Shown piece by piece: positions 25,536 to 35,344 of a stretch of 44,212 bases of DNA; the first letter of the stretch is position 1; each line of letters starts with the position of its first letter. The position numbers were made by a program, and so were the translations under genes. Under the pieces are notes generated by a model, which saw only the letters and a list, made by a program, of their open reading frames with translations, was not told where the DNA came from and did no database searches. This DNA comes from Paenibacillus etheri (GTDB lineage Bacteria > Bacillota > Bacilli > Paenibacillales > Paenibacillaceae), in assembly GCF_001012825.1 (NCBI RefSeq), contig NZ_LCZJ02000021.1:1-44212 (forward strand), written 5' to 3'.

Positions 25536-26720
25536 ATGAACTGGACGAAAAAGATTCATAGAACGATAATAACCGCCCTTTCGGCGACGCTAATAATGGT
25601 TTCAGGCTGGGGTGCATCAGCTTCTTCTGTACATGCTGCGGCATCGGCCACACCCGCGGCTTGCGGCACTGGAGATCATGGGCTACTACAGTCTCTGCAA
25701 AACAAGCATTCAGGGGACGTTTCCACACCGCTTACCTTTTCTGATGTTCAGTTTTTGAATGGAGATATCGGACGGGCGGCAGGCAATGGATTTATGATTG
25801 GCACCTCTAACGGAGGCTGCAATTTTCAAGAGATTTATGAAGGCCAATGGAGCTTTAAACAGATTGATTTTCCCGATAACGTGCATGGTTTTGCCCTTGC
25901 TTCTGTAAAAGAGGGTCAAGCTCGATATTTAATCGGGACCTCTAATGGCGGTTCAGAATGGAAAAGACTTTCGAATAAAGCTGTTAGTTTTGAAAGAATC
26001 GATTTTATCGACAGTAAGATTGGTTTCGGGTATAACCGGGCATCAACGTATTACACCAAGGACGGGGGACTTATCTGGAGCAAGATTTCAACCCCATCCA
26101 ATACACGCGGTACTTATTTCAGTGATCGTAATACCGGCTGGGCCGTTGTGATTGTGCCTGGAACCGGCTACCGGGTAATGAAGACTACAGATGGAGGCAA
26201 AAATTGGACTTTATCGTTGAAGTCAACCTTTTCCAATCCTGAGTATGGGCAAATCACTGCAAAAGGAGATCAAGTAGATGTGGTTCTCTATGGCGGATCA
26301 GGGATGAGTCAAACCTCGTACTCCCTATATACAAGTACGAATAAGGGTAAAAGCTGGAATAGAGTGATTGCTCAGGAAACTGCTGGGGGTGGACCTGCTC
26401 CGGGTAGCGGAAAAGCTGTAATAAATAAAGGGCCTGCTTCTGGGAGACCCGGAAATTTGGAGCTGGTAGGGAACAATACGACCTTTTTGGTGGGTTATTC
26501 CGACGCAGCGGAAAAAGTAGCGGTAGGACGCTCATATAACGGTGGCAAGCAGTGGACCAATCTTCCGGCGATTGCTGGGTATGACGGGGTAATCTCGTTC
26601 ACTAGTAACAAAGAGGGTTGGTTAGCTGTTCGTGAACGCGATTATTCATCGTTATATGTAACTAAAGATGGCGGCGCTTCTTGGCAACTTAGATTTTCTT
26701 TGAAAATGTTGTCCTTGTAA
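25536..26720 (+). CDS. Secreted Asp-box (BNR/YCF48-like) beta-propeller protein
   Basis: A 394-residue exported protein with signal peptide (residues 1 to about 36, KKIHRTIITALSATLIMVSGW). The mature protein consists of repeated Asp-box hairpins S/T-x-D/N-x-G-x-x-W: TSNGGCNF, TSNGGSEW, TKDGGLIW, TTDGGKNW, TNKGKSW, YNGGKQW and TKDGGASW, spaced as in a six- or seven-bladed propeller. Such proteins occur as sialidases, photosystem II assembly factors (YCF48) and carbohydrate-binding lectins. No sialidase Arg-Ile-Pro motif or catalytic set is seen, so enzyme activity is not claimed. The start chosen (ATG 25536) has AGGAGGT 6 nt upstream; the longer frame at 25455 has none. It is a single-gene unit with its own terminator. 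Confidence 0.88.
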   Translation: MNWTKKIHRTIITALSATLIMVSGWGASASSVHAAASATPAACGTGDHGLLQSLQNKHSGDVSTPLTFSDVQFLNGDIGRAAGNGFMIGTSNGGCNFQEIYEGQWSFKQIDFPDNVHGFALASVKEGQARYLIGTSNGGSEWKRLSNKAVSFERIDFIDSKIGFGYNRASTYYTKDGGLIWSKISTPSNTRGTYFSDRNTGWAVVIVPGTGYRVMKTTDGGKNWTLSLKSTFSNPEYGQITAKGDQVDVVLYGGSGMSQTSYSLYTSTNKGKSWNRVIAQETAGGGPAPGSGKAVINKGPASGRPGNLELVGNNTTFLVGYSDAAEKVAVGRSYNGGKQWTNLPAIAGYDGVISFTSNKEGWLAVRERDYSSLYVTKDGGASWQLRFSLKMLSL

Positions 26721-26763
26721 TTGATGAATTAGTAAAGGTAGTGAGCATAGCGTTTAGTTATCT

Positions 26764-26791
26764 AAACGGTTCCTAAGGGAACCGTTTTTTT
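26764..26791 (+). terminator. Terminator after the propeller gene
   Basis: AAACGGTTCC (26764-26773) pairs with GGAACCGTTT (26778-26787), followed by a run of T. Confidence 0.92.
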
Positions 26792-27046
26792 GTGATTATG
26801 AAGTTGGTTGTACTTGTGTACAGTTTTACTGCATGTTCCAAGTGTGCTTTTATCCATCCATATGGTAAAATTTTATGAGCTAAGCTAGATCTAATGGAAT
26901 CTGAGATTGAAATGCTTCTTTGAACTGGATATAGTGTACAATGGGAAAGCGAATAGGCCTTTGAATGAATATAAAAATGTTTAAGTTTTACGACAGGCGT
27001 TTTTCTTATGCAGAATGCAGAGGCTTGCAGAATGGAGGAACGTGTG

Positions 27047-27490
27047 ATGCCCGAACTACAGTCTGACAAATATGACGTCTCTATTACGCTCGTGAGCCTT
27101 CAAGAGGGTCAGCGAAATGTTATGAAAGCGAATGGAGAGGTAGTATCCAAAGGACCGCATCTATATATTCAATATGAAGAGTTAGAGCAGGGCCCTCGAG
27201 GAGAGGAAATTTCTGTTCGTACAACGATAAAAATTGCAGGCAATCAGCTAAAGCTAATCCGCCACGGTGGGATACAGTCGGAACAGAGCTTTCAATCCGG
27301 ACGGCGTTTGCCGGGATTCTATCGTTCGCCATATACACAGTTTAATCTTTCTACAGAAACGAATAAGCTGGACGTGGTGCGCGAAGGGCGTTCCCTAACG
27401 GTAGCATGGGAATATGATTTGTACGTTTACGAGGAATTATCAGGAAAGTTTGCTATTAGTTTGCATATACAGGAGGAACCGAAATTATGA
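27047..27490 (+). CDS. ywiB: YwiB family protein (DUF1934)
   Basis: Conserved protein always found upstream of argS in Bacillaceae. It folds as a lipocalin-like beta barrel: nine strands can be picked out ([78 protein letters not shown]). No enzymatic residues are known. The ATG at 27047 has GGAGGA 7 nt upstream; the longer in-frame ATG at 27008 has none. Its stop overlaps the argS start by 4 nt (ATGA), so the two are translationally coupled. Confidence 0.88.
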   Translation: MPELQSDKYDVSITLVSLQEGQRNVMKANGEVVSKGPHLYIQYEELEQGPRGEEISVRTTIKIAGNQLKLIRHGGIQSEQSFQSGRRLPGFYRSPYTQFNLSTETNKLDVVREGRSLTVAWEYDLYVYEELSGKFAISLHIQEEPKL

Positions 27491-29172
27491 CACAGAGAAA
27501 GAATCCGTTGGAGCTTGTGAATGAACGGGTAAAAGAAGCCATTGCCGATGCAATTGTGAATGCAGGAATTGTTGCACCGGAAGAGGTTCCGGATATTGTA
27601 CTGGAAGTACCAAGAGATAAGGCACATGGTGATTTGGCTACGAACGCTGCTATGCAGCTGACCAAAATCGCAAAACGTAATCCGCGCCAGATTGCTGAGG
27701 CAATTATAGAGCATTTGGATACTAGCAGAGCTTCTATTGAAAAAGCTGAGATTGCCGGACCAGGCTTTATTAACTTTACATTGTCCAAGAATTATTTGTA
27801 CCCAGTTATCAGCCTTGTTGCTGAGCAGGGTGATGATTATGGCCGTATTAACGTCGGTCAAGGTCAGAAGGTTGAAATGGAGTTCGTCAGCGCCAACCCA
27901 ACGGGTAGCCTTCATCTAGGACATGCTCGTGGTGCTGCTGTCGGCGATGCGCTTTGCAACGTGCTCGATTATGCCGGCTATCAGGTGACACGGGAATATT
28001 ATATTAATGATGCCGGTAATCAAGTAGTCAACCTGTGCAAATCCATTGAGACTCGTTACCTGCAGGAGCTGGGTCAAGAAGCAGAAATGCCTGAAGACGG
28101 TTACCATGGTGAAGATATTAAGGGATTTGCTAAGGAGCTTGTGGCTGAAAAGGGCGATACACTACTCGAGATGAGCCCAAGTGACCGCGCAGCATTTTTC
28201 CGGAACTATGGACTGAATAAAGAGCTCGATAAAATCAAACGCGATCTGGGCCTATTCCGCGTAAACTTCGATATCTGGTTCAGTGAGACTTCGCTGTATG
28301 AGAATGGGGAAGTGCTGCGCTCGCTAGACGAGCTTCGTGATCGTGGAGAAGTATATGAGCAGGATGGGGCAACCTGGCTGCAAACGACTAAGTATGGCGA
28401 TGATAAAGACCGCGTTCTGATTAAGAACGATGGCACATACACCTACCTTACACCGGACATTGCTTATCACAGCGATAAGTATGGCCGCGGTTACGATAAA
28501 ATGATTAACATTTGGGGTGCAGATCACCATGGCTATATTCCGCGTATGAAAGCGGCGATGTCAGCTCTTGGCAATGATCCTGAGAAGCTAGTGGTTTTAA
28601 TTGCTCAAATGGTCAGTCTGTTCCAGAATGGTGAAAAGGTTAAAATGTCCAAGCGTACCGGCAAAGCGGTTACGATGGAAGATTTGATGGAGGAAGTAGG
28701 AATCGATGCGATTCGTTATTTCTTCACCATGCGTAGCATGGATTCCCATCTTGATTTCGATATGGATTTAGCGATCTCTACTTCTAATGAGAACCCTGTA
28801 TTCTATGTTCAATATGCGCATGCGCGTATCTGCAGTATTTTCCGTCAGGCAGAGGAGCAAGGGATCTCCATTCCTGATTACGCTGAGATTGACTTCTCCA
28901 AGCTGACAGCAGTGCACGAATATGACCTGCTGCGCAAAATTGGTGAGCTCCCAGCAGAAATCGCTGTTGCGGCTGAAGGTTATGCTCCACATCGCCTCAT
29001 CCGTTATGTATATGAGCTGGCTGCGATGTTCCACAGTTATTACAAAGCTGAACGTGTAATTACTGAGGATGCTGCTCAAACTGTGGCGCGTCTTGCATTG
29101 CTTGGTGCTGCTCGTACTACCATTGCTAATGTCCTGCGTCTTGTCGGTGTTTCTGCACCGGATCGCATGTAA
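27487..29172 (+). CDS. argS: Arginyl-tRNA synthetase
   Basis: Charges tRNA-Arg. Class I enzyme of 561 residues. The N-terminal Add1 tRNA-binding domain is followed by the HIGH motif as H143-L-G-H146 ([10 protein letters not shown]), the KMSKR signature ([16 protein letters not shown]), and the C-terminal DALR anticodon domain ([18 protein letters not shown]). Its start overlaps ywiB by ATGA. AGGAGG precedes it. The downstream terminator is shared with the convergent protease gene. Confidence 0.97.
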   Translation: MTQRKNPLELVNERVKEAIADAIVNAGIVAPEEVPDIVLEVPRDKAHGDLATNAAMQLTKIAKRNPRQIAEAIIEHLDTSRASIEKAEIAGPGFINFTLSKNYLYPVISLVAEQGDDYGRINVGQGQKVEMEFVSANPTGSLHLGHARGAAVGDALCNVLDYAGYQVTREYYINDAGNQVVNLCKSIETRYLQELGQEAEMPEDGYHGEDIKGFAKELVAEKGDTLLEMSPSDRAAFFRNYGLNKELDKIKRDLGLFRVNFDIWFSETSLYENGEVLRSLDELRDRGEVYEQDGATWLQTTKYGDDKDRVLIKNDGTYTYLTPDIAYHSDKYGRGYDKMINIWGADHHGYIPRMKAAMSALGNDPEKLVVLIAQMVSLFQNGEKVKMSKRTGKAVTMEDLMEEVGIDAIRYFFTMRSMDSHLDFDMDLAISTSNENPVFYVQYAHARICSIFRQAEEQGISIPDYAEIDFSKLTAVHEYDLLRKIGELPAEIAVAAEGYAPHRLIRYVYELAAMFHSYYKAERVITEDAAQTVARLALLGAARTTIANVLRLVGVSAPDRM

Positions 29173-29188
29173 TTCAACATCAAACGAC

Positions 29189-29230
29189 AAAAAATCCGCC
29201 TTCCGGTTCCCTCGGAGGCGGATTTTATTT
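29189..29230. terminator. Terminator between argS and the protease gene
   Basis: AAAATCCGCCT (29191-29201) pairs with AGGCGGATTTT (29216-29226); A residues before and T residues after make it functional on both strands. A separate GC-rich hairpin, CCCCACCC/GGGTGGGG (29276-29298), lies just past the protease stop. Confidence 0.88.
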
Positions 29231-29299
29231 TGTGCCGTTCATCGCACCGGCACAAGCTGCGCTCACGTCAGAGTGCCCCACCCGGGCACCGGGTGGGGT

Positions 29300-30469
29300 C
29301 TACACGTTCGCGGAGACCGCCCGCTTGGCCCTCACTCCTGCCTTCAGCAGGCGTAGGGCATCGGCAGCGCCGCCGCCAAGGGATGCGCGTCGCTGGCCCT
29401 TGCGCAGCCGTACCGGGGAAGCTGTGCGGCGCAAGAGCAGCTTCAGCTCCCTTGGCGAGATACCCGGTCGCAGCGCGAGCAGTAGTGCAGCGGCTCCCGT
29501 AACATGCGAGGTCGCCATGGAGGTGCCGCTCATCTCTTTGTAACCCTCCTTCAGCCAGCAGGAGGACACCCCTTCGCCGGGGCCATATACATCGATATAA
29601 GAACCGCGGTTGCTGAAGCCGGCAACACGATGTCTTTTGTCGATGGCGCCCACGGCAATCGTCTCAGGATATCGTGCAGGATAGTCCCCCCCACGTTTGC
29701 CATCATTCCCGGAGGAGGCAATGATAGCGATTCCGGCTCGGTACGCTTTTATAACCACATTGTGAAGTGCTTTGCTTCTGGTTTTCATTCCGAAGCTCAT
29801 ATTGATGATATCGATTCTGTTCTGTACACACCAATCAATGCCCAGCACAATATCCGATACATAGGCGGAGCCGCTATGATCAAAGGCCTTGACTGGGTAT
29901 AGCAGCGCTCGCGGTGCTACTCCCATCATACCGCGTGTTCCTCCTGCTGCAGCTAGAGTGCCAGCGATGTGAGTCCCGTGTCCATTATCATCTAGCGGCA
30001 ACATACCGCGGTGTAGTAGGTTGACCCCAGAGGCTAATGAATGCTTCAAATCGGGATGGCGGTAATCAGCACCTGTGTCGATTATGCCGATTTTGACGTG
30101 AACTCCGGTTGATTTGGACCATGCCTGAGGAGCATGAATGGCTTTTACTCCCCAAGGGAGTGTGGCGGTACCGCTCTTTTCGTTAGCTATGGAATGGATT
30201 TGCATTTGTAGATCCTCTTCGACATTTAGGAGGTCTGCAAATCGTCTCATTAGTTTTCCGGCGCCGGCAGCAGGCACAAAGAAGGCCCGAATCAGCGGAG
30301 ATACCTGCACTTGCCGCAGCTCAGGCTGCTTCGCTTTCAGAGCCTTCCATTGTGTAAATGCTCCGGCATACTGGCGGGGATCATTGAAGGTAAGAATACG
30401 CCGCTCACCATTGTTGGGGGCAACCGATATTTCTTCAAGAAGCATGTTCCAAAATTTGTAATAGTCCAT
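29300..30469 (-). CDS. Subtilisin-like serine protease (S8), no signal peptide
   Basis: A 389-residue S8 protease. With the ATG at 30469 the triad is Asp131 (IIDTGAD), His164 (NGHGTH) and Ser317 (SGTSMATSHV), and Asn255 (SSGNDG) supplies the oxyanion hole. The first 105 residues resemble an inhibitor-type propeptide (a ferredoxin-like fold rich in charged residues). There is no hydrophobic leader, so it looks intracellular or non-classically exported. The C-terminal 40 residues are Arg/Ala-rich and GC-rich. The frame stays open to a TTG at 30580, but that has no ribosome site, while a GAGGAGGGG lies before 30469. The start is therefore a reasoned choice, not proven. Confidence 0.85.
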   Translation of the reverse strand: MDYYKFWNMLLEEISVAPNNGERRILTFNDPRQYAGAFTQWKALKAKQPELRQVQVSPLIRAFFVPAAGAGKLMRRFADLLNVEEDLQMQIHSIANEKSGTATLPWGVKAIHAPQAWSKSTGVHVKIGIIDTGADYRHPDLKHSLASGVNLLHRGMLPLDDNGHGTHIAGTLAAAGGTRGMMGVAPRALLYPVKAFDHSGSAYVSDIVLGIDWCVQNRIDIINMSFGMKTRSKALHNVVIKAYRAGIAIIASSGNDGKRGGDYPARYPETIAVGAIDKRHRVAGFSNRGSYIDVYGPGEGVSSCWLKEGYKEMSGTSMATSHVTGAAALLLALRPGISPRELKLLLRRTASPVRLRKGQRRASLGGGAADALRLLKAGVRAKRAVSANV

Positions 30470-30674
30470 AGGTTTCGCTGTCCCCTCCTCGGTGCCCTGC
30501 TGCCATATTGTATGAGTGGAAGAGGGGGTCCGAATGGGAACTTGCCCTTTTTTAACGAAATGGGCTGCCCATCGTGTCAAAAGACGGCGCTTTACATAAA
30601 ATAGACAGAAGAGATTAACACTCTCTTTGTAACATCACGTAAGGAGCCGATCCTTGGCGTGGATACAGTCATGC

Positions 30675-30700
30675 GCGGAGGATTTCCTCCGCCTTTTTTA
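30675..30700 (+). terminator. Plus-strand terminator with no annotated gene upstream
   Basis: GCGGAGG (30675-30681) pairs with CCTCCGC (30686-30692), then six T. Everything upstream back to 29230 is on the minus strand, so this may end an unlisted short RNA or insulate rpoE. Confidence 0.6.
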
Positions 30701-30709
30701 AAATTAAAA

Positions 30710-30822
30710 GTAAGTATAAGTTTCACGCGGGTACATATGTTTCGGATTTATTCTTCTTCAAGATAGAGACAGGTTTCTGCTAGGGATAAGAGCCAGAGGT
30801 CTCTTTCTGTTAGCTGTTACCG
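30710..30822. repeat. Structured intergenic repeat, copy C (diverged)
   Basis: Begins AAGTATAAGTTTCAC as in copies A and B and shares ATATGT; the rest diverges but keeps an inverted repeat, AGAGAC (30765-30770) with GTCTCT (30799-30804). On the minus strand it precedes the S8 protease gene, the same relation as copies A and B to their genes. Confidence 0.5.
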
Positions 30823-30825
30823 CTT

Positions 30826-30854
30826 TTGACTTGCAATTTGTTCTCAAATAGGTT
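30826..30854 (+). promoter_or_regulatory. Candidate promoter of rpoE
   Basis: TTGACT (30826-30831), 17-nt spacer, TAGGTT (30849-30854). Good -35, weak -10. No gene is seen in 30470-30928 besides the terminator and repeat noted. Confidence 0.35.
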
Positions 30855-30928
30855 TTACTTAGTTTTGTTAATGGATATTATTGAAATAAACCGTAATGTG
30901 AACAATGCGTGAGAGGAAGTGTCCTTTA

Positions 30929-31480
30929 GTGAGTACGCCACTCAATTTAAAGCTAGACCCTGAGAAAGTTAAAGAAATGCCAATGGTGGATCTTGCCTTT
31001 CTGGTACTTAAAGCAGCTAATACGCCGTATTATTACCGTGATCTGATGGTCGAGGTAGCCAAGTTACGCGGCATGACCGATCAAGAAAGCCAAGATACTA
31101 TTGCCCAGTTATATACCGAGATTAACATTGACGGGCGTTTTGCCTGTGTCGGAACCAACCTTTGGGGACTGAAACGCTGGTATCCTCTAGAGCGCTCCGA
31201 TGATCCGGTTGGTAACACCAAACGCGTGCGTATCATCAACGATGAAGACGATGATTTGGAAGATGACGACTTTGCTGAAGAAGAAGAAAACTACGCTGCT
31301 GAAGAAGAGGATTTCGACGCTATCGACGAAGATCGCGACGACCTCTATTCCGACGACGACAGCGAAGAAGAAGTCGATGAAGATGTCGTGATCGATGAAG
31401 ATGACATAGACGAAGATGACTCAGATGAAGACGACGCAGAAGATGACTCAGATGTAGACGATGCAGAAGCTGACAAGTAA
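30929..31480 (+). CDS. rpoE: DNA-directed RNA polymerase delta subunit
   Basis: A Gram-positive RNA polymerase subunit that speeds recycling of core polymerase and weakens non-specific binding. The N-terminal 90 residues form the HARE-HTH domain (PMVDLAFLVLKAANTPYYYRDLMVEVAKLRG... GRFACVGTNLWGLKRWYP) and the rest, residues 105-183, is an almost pure Asp/Glu tail. GTG at 30929 gives VSTPLNLKLDPEKV with GAGAGGA 11 nt upstream; the ATG at 30905 lacks a site. It precedes pyrG as in B. subtilis. Codons of the tail are GA(T/C/A)-rich, giving a repetitive DNA sequence. Confidence 0.95.
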   Translation: MSTPLNLKLDPEKVKEMPMVDLAFLVLKAANTPYYYRDLMVEVAKLRGMTDQESQDTIAQLYTEINIDGRFACVGTNLWGLKRWYPLERSDDPVGNTKRVRIINDEDDDLEDDDFAEEEENYAAEEEDFDAIDEDRDDLYSDDDSEEEVDEDVVIDEDDIDEDDSDEDDAEDDSDVDDAEADK

Positions 31481-31524
31481 GATAAATAATTTCAAAGAGT
31501 CTTGCTAATGGTATAATTCCTCCC

Positions 31525-31561
31525 TTGACAGTGGGGGATCGTCAGAGTAAACTATTGCATG
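31525..31561 (+). promoter_or_regulatory. pyrG promoter with GGGC start site
   Basis: TTGACA (31525-31530), 17-nt spacer, TAAACT (31548-31553), then 7 nt to GGGC at 31561-31564. A GGGC initial transcript is the signature of CTP-dependent reiterative transcription at pyrG in Gram-positive bacteria. Confidence 0.8.
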
Positions 31562-31599
31562 GGCTTATCATGTAAGTTAATAAACGCGTTTTTTAAAAT

Positions 31600-31640
31600 A
31601 AAAAGTGCCCCGGTTCTACGGGTGTCACTTTTTTGTTTTT
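31600..31640 (+). terminator. pyrG: pyrG leader attenuator
   Basis: AAAAGTGCCCCG (about 31601-31612) pairs with CGGGTGTCACTTTT (31619-31632) and is followed by a T-rich tract. It lies 40 nt downstream of the pyrG start site. The left arm contains CCCC, able to pair with extra G residues added by slippage when CTP is low, which would prevent the terminator. The remainder of 31481-31806 holds no gene. Confidence 0.75.
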
Positions 31641-31794
31641 TTAGATGCAAAGTAGCTGTAGTTTTATGTAATTCGCGGGACGACGCCAAGTGTTTTCCCC
31701 AGTGAATCAAACTTTTGATTTCCCCTGTTTTGATGATAGTAAAACGGGTTACGATAAACACCATGCGCCGCTTTTATGTCTGGACTTTATTTAG

Positions 31795-33414
<1,620 letters not shown>

Positions 33415-33460
33415 TTTTGTAAACATTATCGGAACCTACGGGTTCTTAATCAAATCTGAG

Positions 33461-33488
33461 GAGTCTCCTATTGGAGGCTCTTTTTTTT
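33461..33488 (+). terminator. Terminator after pyrG
   Basis: GAGTCTCC (33461-33468) pairs with GGAGGCTC (33473-33480), one G-U pair, then eight T. Confidence 0.9.
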
Positions 33489-33585
33489 GAATATTTGAAA
33501 GTATAACTTGTTTACCCATTTTGAAGAGCTCCGAAAATGACATCATTACAATTTAGACTCTTTATTTACCCATTTTATCCAATTA

Positions 33586-33612
33586 GAAGGATTTGGGCTG
33601 TGAAGCACGAAT
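33586..33612 (+). promoter_or_regulatory. Sigma-H promoter of spo0F
   Basis: GAAGGATTT (33586-33594) fits RnAGGAWWW at every position; 11-nt spacer; CACGAAT (33606-33612) fits RnnGAAT except its first base. The start site would be near 33620, about 85 nt before spo0F. Sigma-H control of spo0F is known in B. subtilis. Confidence 0.7.
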
Positions 33613-33705
33613 AATAGGTTTCGTATGGAGTTAGTTTCTGAAGGGGCCGTTAGCTGTGGAGAGCGCGGTATAGTCAATCAGGCTTAATCTCTGGGAGGGT
33701 GTTAT

Positions 33706-34092
33706 ATGGAAAAAAAGAAAGTATTAATTGTTGATGATCAGAATGGGATCCGGATTCTTCTTATGGAAGTGTTTAATAGCGAAGGATATACGACATTTCA
33801 AGCAGCTAACGGAAAATTGGCATTAGACATTGTTCGTAGCGAGTCTCCTGACTTGGTTCTGCTGGATATGAAAATACCGGGAATGGATGGACTCGAAATT
33901 TTGAAGCATTTGAAGGAGCTAAATCCGTCCATTAAGGTCATTATGATGACCGCTTATGGGGAGCTGGATATGATTAAGGAAGCAACCAAGCTGGGCGCAC
34001 TGATGCATTTCACAAAGCCATTTGACATCGATGAAATGCGGGTAGCGGTCAATATGCATCTTCATAGTAAGTCAGTAGATCAATGCAGCTAA
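33706..34092 (+). CDS. spo0F: Sporulation phosphorelay response regulator Spo0F
   Basis: Receives phosphate from sporulation kinases and passes it via Spo0B to Spo0A. A single receiver domain of 128 residues with no output domain. All key residues lie at the B. subtilis positions: Asp10, Asp11, Asp54 (phosphorylation site), Thr82, His101 and Lys104. The sequence [14 protein letters not shown] and [14 protein letters not shown] is diagnostic. It stands alone between pyrG and fbaA with a sigma-H promoter and its own terminator. Confidence 0.97.
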   Translation: MEKKKVLIVDDQNGIRILLMEVFNSEGYTTFQAANGKLALDIVRSESPDLVLLDMKIPGMDGLEILKHLKELNPSIKVIMMTAYGELDMIKEATKLGALMHFTKPFDIDEMRVAVNMHLHSKSVDQCS

Positions 34093-34171
34093 AGTGATAT
34101 TTTCTGTATGGATCCTATTTGGTTATGGTGATTATAAAACAGGTCGGGTCTAATTGCTATATGGGCTGGAT

Positions 34172-34200
34172 AAAAATCGTCCCACCGGGACATTTTTTTG
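34172..34200 (+). terminator. Terminator after spo0F
   Basis: AAAAAT-C-GTCCC pairs with GGGAC-ATTTTTT around ACC (stem core 34179-34183 with 34187-34191). Confidence 0.85.
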
Positions 34201-34230
34201 TTTATCCTATTTAGTATTTGACTCAGGATG

Positions 34231-34239
34231 TGTTATAAT
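34231..34239 (+). promoter_or_regulatory. Extended -10 promoter of fbaA
   Basis: TGT followed by a perfect TATAAT (34234-34239). The -35 at 17 nt (TTAGTA) is weak, as often with extended -10 promoters. Confidence 0.5.
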
Positions 34240-34301
34240 AAGCCTGTATGTGATGTCGGTTTAAAAACAAAGCCAGCCAACATTCTTAGGAGGATGAAAC
34301 C

Positions 34302-35156
34302 ATGCCATTAGTATCTATGACAGACATGTTGAAGAAAGCACTTGAAGGAAAATACGCAGTAGGTCAGTACAACATTAACAACTTGGAGTGGACACAAGCA
34401 ATTCTTGGTGCCGCTGAACAAGAAAAATCACCAGTAATCCTTGGTGTATCCGAAGGCGCAGCACGTCACATGGGCGGCTTCACTACTGTTGTTAAGATGG
34501 TAGAAGGTCTAATTATCGATATGAATATCACCGTTCCTGTAGCGATCCACCTTGACCATGGATCTAGCTTTGATAAATGTAAAGCAGCAATTGATGCTGG
34601 ATTTACATCCGTAATGATCGACGGTTCCCACCACCCAATCGATGAGAACATTGAAATGACTAAAAAAGTCGTTGAATATGCTCACGCTAAAGGTGTTTCT
34701 GTAGAAGCAGAAGTAGGTACTGTTGGTGGACAAGAAGACGACGTTATCGGCGGCATCATGTATGCTAAGCTTGATGAGTGCGTACGTATTGTTAAAGAAA
34801 CAGGTATCGACACTTTGGCTCCTGCACTAGGTTCCGTTCATGGACCTTACCTTGGCGAGCCTAACCTCGGATTTAAAGAGATGGAAGAAATCCGCGACGC
34901 TACTAACATCCCAATGGTTCTTCATGGTGGTACAGGTATTCCTGAACATGACATCAAGAAAGCTATCTCCTTGGGTACTTCCAAAATCAACGTAAACACT
35001 GAGAACCAAATCGTGTTCGCAAAAGTTGTTCGCGAAGTTCTGGCTGCTAAACCTGATGCTTACGATCCACGTACATTCATCGCACCAGGTCGCGATGCGA
35101 TCAAAGAAACCGTTATCGGTAAAATCCGCGAATTTGGATCCAATAACAAAGCCTAA
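34302..35156 (+). CDS. fbaA: Fructose-1,6-bisphosphate aldolase, class II
   Basis: Glycolytic and gluconeogenic aldolase, zinc-dependent. The 284 residues match FbaA closely: the zinc histidine in HLDHGSSF, the [13 protein letters not shown] loop, [20 protein letters not shown] and [10 protein letters not shown] strong AGGAGG precedes the ATG. Codon choice is strongly biased to the preferred set of highly expressed genes. Single-gene unit with promoter and terminator. Confidence 0.97.
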   Translation: MPLVSMTDMLKKALEGKYAVGQYNINNLEWTQAILGAAEQEKSPVILGVSEGAARHMGGFTTVVKMVEGLIIDMNITVPVAIHLDHGSSFDKCKAAIDAGFTSVMIDGSHHPIDENIEMTKKVVEYAHAKGVSVEAEVGTVGGQEDDVIGGIMYAKLDECVRIVKETGIDTLAPALGSVHGPYLGEPNLGFKEMEEIRDATNIPMVLHGGTGIPEHDIKKAISLGTSKINVNTENQIVFAKVVREVLAAKPDAYDPRTFIAPGRDAIKETVIGKIREFGSNNKA

Positions 35157-35237
35157 TCATTGTTAGCTTCCGCCACAGGTGGACAAGCAATTTGTAAAGG
35201 GCAGGGTGTAGCTCTGCCCAGTTGAATAGTTTGATGA

Positions 35238-35274
35238 GGAAAGCACACCGCTTAGCCGGTGTCTTTCCATTTTC
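35238..35274 (+). terminator. Terminator after fbaA
   Basis: GGAAAG-C-ACACCG pairs with CGGTGT-CTTTCC around a small loop, then ATTTTC; the T tract is short. Confidence 0.65.
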
Positions 35275-35344
35275 ATCACTAAAAAGTCCACAGCACGTAT
35301 TGCCCGCACAGCTGCAATACACGTAGGGGGAAATTGATAAATCT

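Noticed and set aside
29230-29902. Plus-strand ORFs overlapping the S8 protease gene
   Set aside because: They arise from high GC in the antisense frame; the minus-strand protease with intact catalytic triad explains the region.
31200-31480. Repetitive GA(T/C/A) DNA as a tandem repeat array
   Set aside because: It encodes the acidic tail of RpoE, which explains the repetition.
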